Part shown: positions 7,197-8,133 of the stretch, one piece after another | Layout: each line of letters begins with the position of its first letter | How positions within the stretch are numbered: the stretch's first letter is position 1 | NCBI GenBank assembly: GCA_002394235.1 | Contig: DGTF01000031.1 | Coordinates: 42,860 to 50,992, forward strand | Direction of reading: 5' to 3' | Origin: Eubacterium sp. UBA4343 | Lineage (GTDB): Bacteria > Bacillota > Clostridia > Lachnospirales > Lachnospiraceae | Length of the DNA: 8,133 bases | Position numbers and translations under genes: made by a program | Notes under the pieces: generated by a model | What the model was told of the DNA's origin: nothing | What the model saw: only the letters and a program-made list of their open reading frames with translations | The model's database searches: none

Positions 7197-7967
7197 TCAG
7201 GATTTTTTCCCGGAGGAAGCCTCTCTGAATTCCGTCGTAAATTCCGGGTCATAGAGCTTTGACCGGTCGTAGTGGGAATGTGTAACCACATCTCCAATAA
7301 TCATCAGCGCTGTCTTCGTCACATGATTTTCTCGCGCCGTCTCGGCCAGAGTTCCGACAGTACAGATATACGCACGTTCATCCGGCCAGGTTGCGCGGTA
7401 CACGATTGCCGCAGGTGTGTCTGCGGTATATCCGCCCTCGATCAGCCGCTTCGAAAGCTCCTCCAGCATGCCCGTGCTCAGAAAAACAACCATCGTCGCG
7501 TGATGCGCAGCGAAGGACTGAATGCTTTCCTTCTCCGGTACCGGCGTCCGTCCTTCCATTCTCGTAATGATCACACTCTGAGAGACGTCAGGAAGAGTGT
7601 ACTCCAGATTCAATGCCGAGGCTGCACCGCAGAAGGAGCTGACGCCCGGTGTATAATCATACGCAATGCCCTTCTCGTCGAGTACGTCCATCTGCTCCCG
7701 GATCGCCCCGTACAGACACGGATCTCCGGTATGGAGACGGACCGTCATAAGGCCCTTTTTCTCCGCCTCAAAGATGACATCCAGCACCTCTTCCAGCGTC
7801 ATCTTCGCGGAATTCCAGATTTTACAGTTTTTCTTCGCGTACTGCAGAAGCTCCGGGTTCACCAGTGAACCCGCGTAGATGATCACATCCGCCTTCTCCA
7901 GATACTCTTTTCCGCGGACGGTAATCAGATCCGCGGCACCGGAACCGGCGCCCACAAAATGTACCAT
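7197..7967 (-). CDS. cbiF: Cobalt-precorrin-4 C11-methyltransferase CbiF (CobM family)
   Basis: SAM-dependent class III tetrapyrrole methyltransferase that methylates C11 of cobalt-precorrin-4. The 256 residues are the usual length. Diagnostic segments are VHFVGAGSGAADLITVRG (2-19), DVIIYAGSLVNPELL (27-41), VRLHTGDPCLYGAIREQMD (76-94), DYTPGVSSFCGAASALN (104-120), the CbiF/CobM signature ITRMEGRTPVPE (134-145), MVVFLSTGMLEEL (159-171) and IVYRATWPDE (188-197). GAGSGAADL with TRMEGRTPVPE separates it from the CbiH, CbiL and CbiE paralogues. The ATG at 7967 is fixed by a strong AGGAGG 8 nt upstream. It is the first gene in the window; a repeat-bearing leader precedes it and an 81-bp unremarkable gap separates it from cbiG. 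Confidence 0.97.
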   Translation of the reverse strand: MVHFVGAGSGAADLITVRGKEYLEKADVIIYAGSLVNPELLQYAKKNCKIWNSAKMTLEEVLDVIFEAEKKGLMTVRLHTGDPCLYGAIREQMDVLDEKGIAYDYTPGVSSFCGAASALNLEYTLPDVSQSVIITRMEGRTPVPEKESIQSFAAHHATMVVFLSTGMLEELSKRLIEGGYTADTPAAIVYRATWPDERAYICTVGTLAETARENHVTKTALMIIGDVVTHSHYDRSKLYDPEFTTEFREASSGKKS

Positions 7968-7975
7968 TCTTTTTT

Positions 7976-7981
7976 CCTCCT
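7976..7981 (-). promoter_or_regulatory. Strong Shine-Dalgarno of cbiF
   Basis: AGGAGG on the minus strand, 8 nt before the cbiF ATG. It is the best ribosome site in the window and decides the cbiF start. Confidence 0.9.
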
Positions 7982-8057
7982 GTCGCGTCCCCTGTGCGGA
8001 ACGCTGTCTTCAATTCTCTCCGTTGCGTCCCCGATGCGGAACGCTGTCTTCACTTCT
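7982..8057 (-). repeat. Two-copy direct repeat, 40-bp period, upstream of cbiF
   Basis: Units at 7982-8017 and 8022-8057 match at about 32 of 36 bases. They share GCGTCCCC and TGCGGAACGCTGTCTTCA in plus-strand reading. The proximal copy directly abuts the cbiF Shine-Dalgarno. The repeat is not a B12 riboswitch and shows no clear promoter. Its CGGAACGC core also occurs in both copies of the cbiJ-cbiET repeat. Confidence 0.85.
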
Positions 8058-8078
8058 TGTATACAATGCCTGCCGCTT

Positions 8079-8095
8079 CTCCGGATCATCCGGAG
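8079..8095. other. Short strong inverted repeat upstream of cbiF
   Basis: CTCCGGAT and ATCCGGAG flank a single C, so as RNA it would form a 7-bp stem with a 3-nt loop. No T-run follows on the minus strand, so I do not call it a terminator. It could be an operator-like palindrome, the remains of an intercistronic hairpin, or part of the end of an upstream gene. Confidence 0.35.
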
Positions 8096-8133
8096 GCAGC
8101 GACAGCCGGTTATTTACGCGAACAGTGAGCCGC

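Noticed and set aside
7822..8013. Minus-strand 63-codon frame overlapping the cbiF start
   Set aside because: It is out of frame with cbiF, begins with a non-ATG codon inside the repeat, and has no Shine-Dalgarno sequence; cbiF has a strong one.
8010..8132. Minus-strand open frame entering from the right edge (41 codons, stop at 8010), possibly the end of an upstream gene
   Set aside because: Its peptide matches no Cbi C-terminus I recognise, it runs into the 40-bp repeat, and 41 open codons can arise by chance. The other two minus frames stop at 8116 and 8110 and could equally be the end of a gene outside the window.

Overview
The window is one stretch of an anaerobic (early cobalt insertion) cobalamin biosynthesis operon. 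All seven recognisable genes lie on the minus strand, so transcription runs from high to low coordinates: cbiF, cbiG, cbiH, cbiJ, cbiET (fused), cbiA, cbiB. The G+C content is moderate to high. Shine-Dalgarno sites are good and Firmicute-like (AGGAGG, CAGGAG, AGGGG). CbiG is present and the gene order is clostridial. Together these suggest a Clostridia/Lachnospiraceae-type anaerobe; the taxon is inference, not shown directly.

Layout from the right. Positions 7968-8133 are the cbiF leader, with a 40-bp-period direct repeat and a strong Shine-Dalgarno; any upstream gene lies mostly or wholly outside. cbiF (7197-7967), cbiG (6012-7115) and cbiH (5090-5821) follow, with gaps of 81 and 190 bp. cbiJ (4135-5097) overlaps the end of cbiH by 8 nt. 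A 173-bp gap with a 60-bp-period direct repeat precedes cbiET (2666-3961). A degenerate array of eight 19-21 bp repeats then runs across the start of cbiA (1036-2571). cbiB (72-1055) overlaps cbiA by 20 nt. Positions 1-71 hold no gene I can support.

How the genes work together. CbiF methylates C11, CbiG opens the ring-A delta-lactone and releases the C20 fragment, CbiH methylates C17 and contracts the ring, CbiJ reduces the macrocycle, and CbiE/CbiT methylate C5 and C15 and decarboxylate the C12 acetate. CbiA amidates the a and c side chains of cobyrinate, and CbiB attaches the aminopropanol arm. The enzymes acting before CbiF (CbiK/X, CbiL), the intervening CbiD and the later CbiC are not in the window and presumably lie nearby or elsewhere.

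I see no new enzymatic system. What is unusual is a set of short, diverged tandem repeats in or beside this otherwise ordinary operon: across the cbiA start, inside cbiJ (an in-frame 69-bp duplication), at the 3' end of cbiG (its terminal codons are re-duplicated downstream), and in the leaders of cbiET and cbiF. The cbiA array is the most interesting: copies inside the reading frame are exactly 21 bp, while those outside it vary in length.
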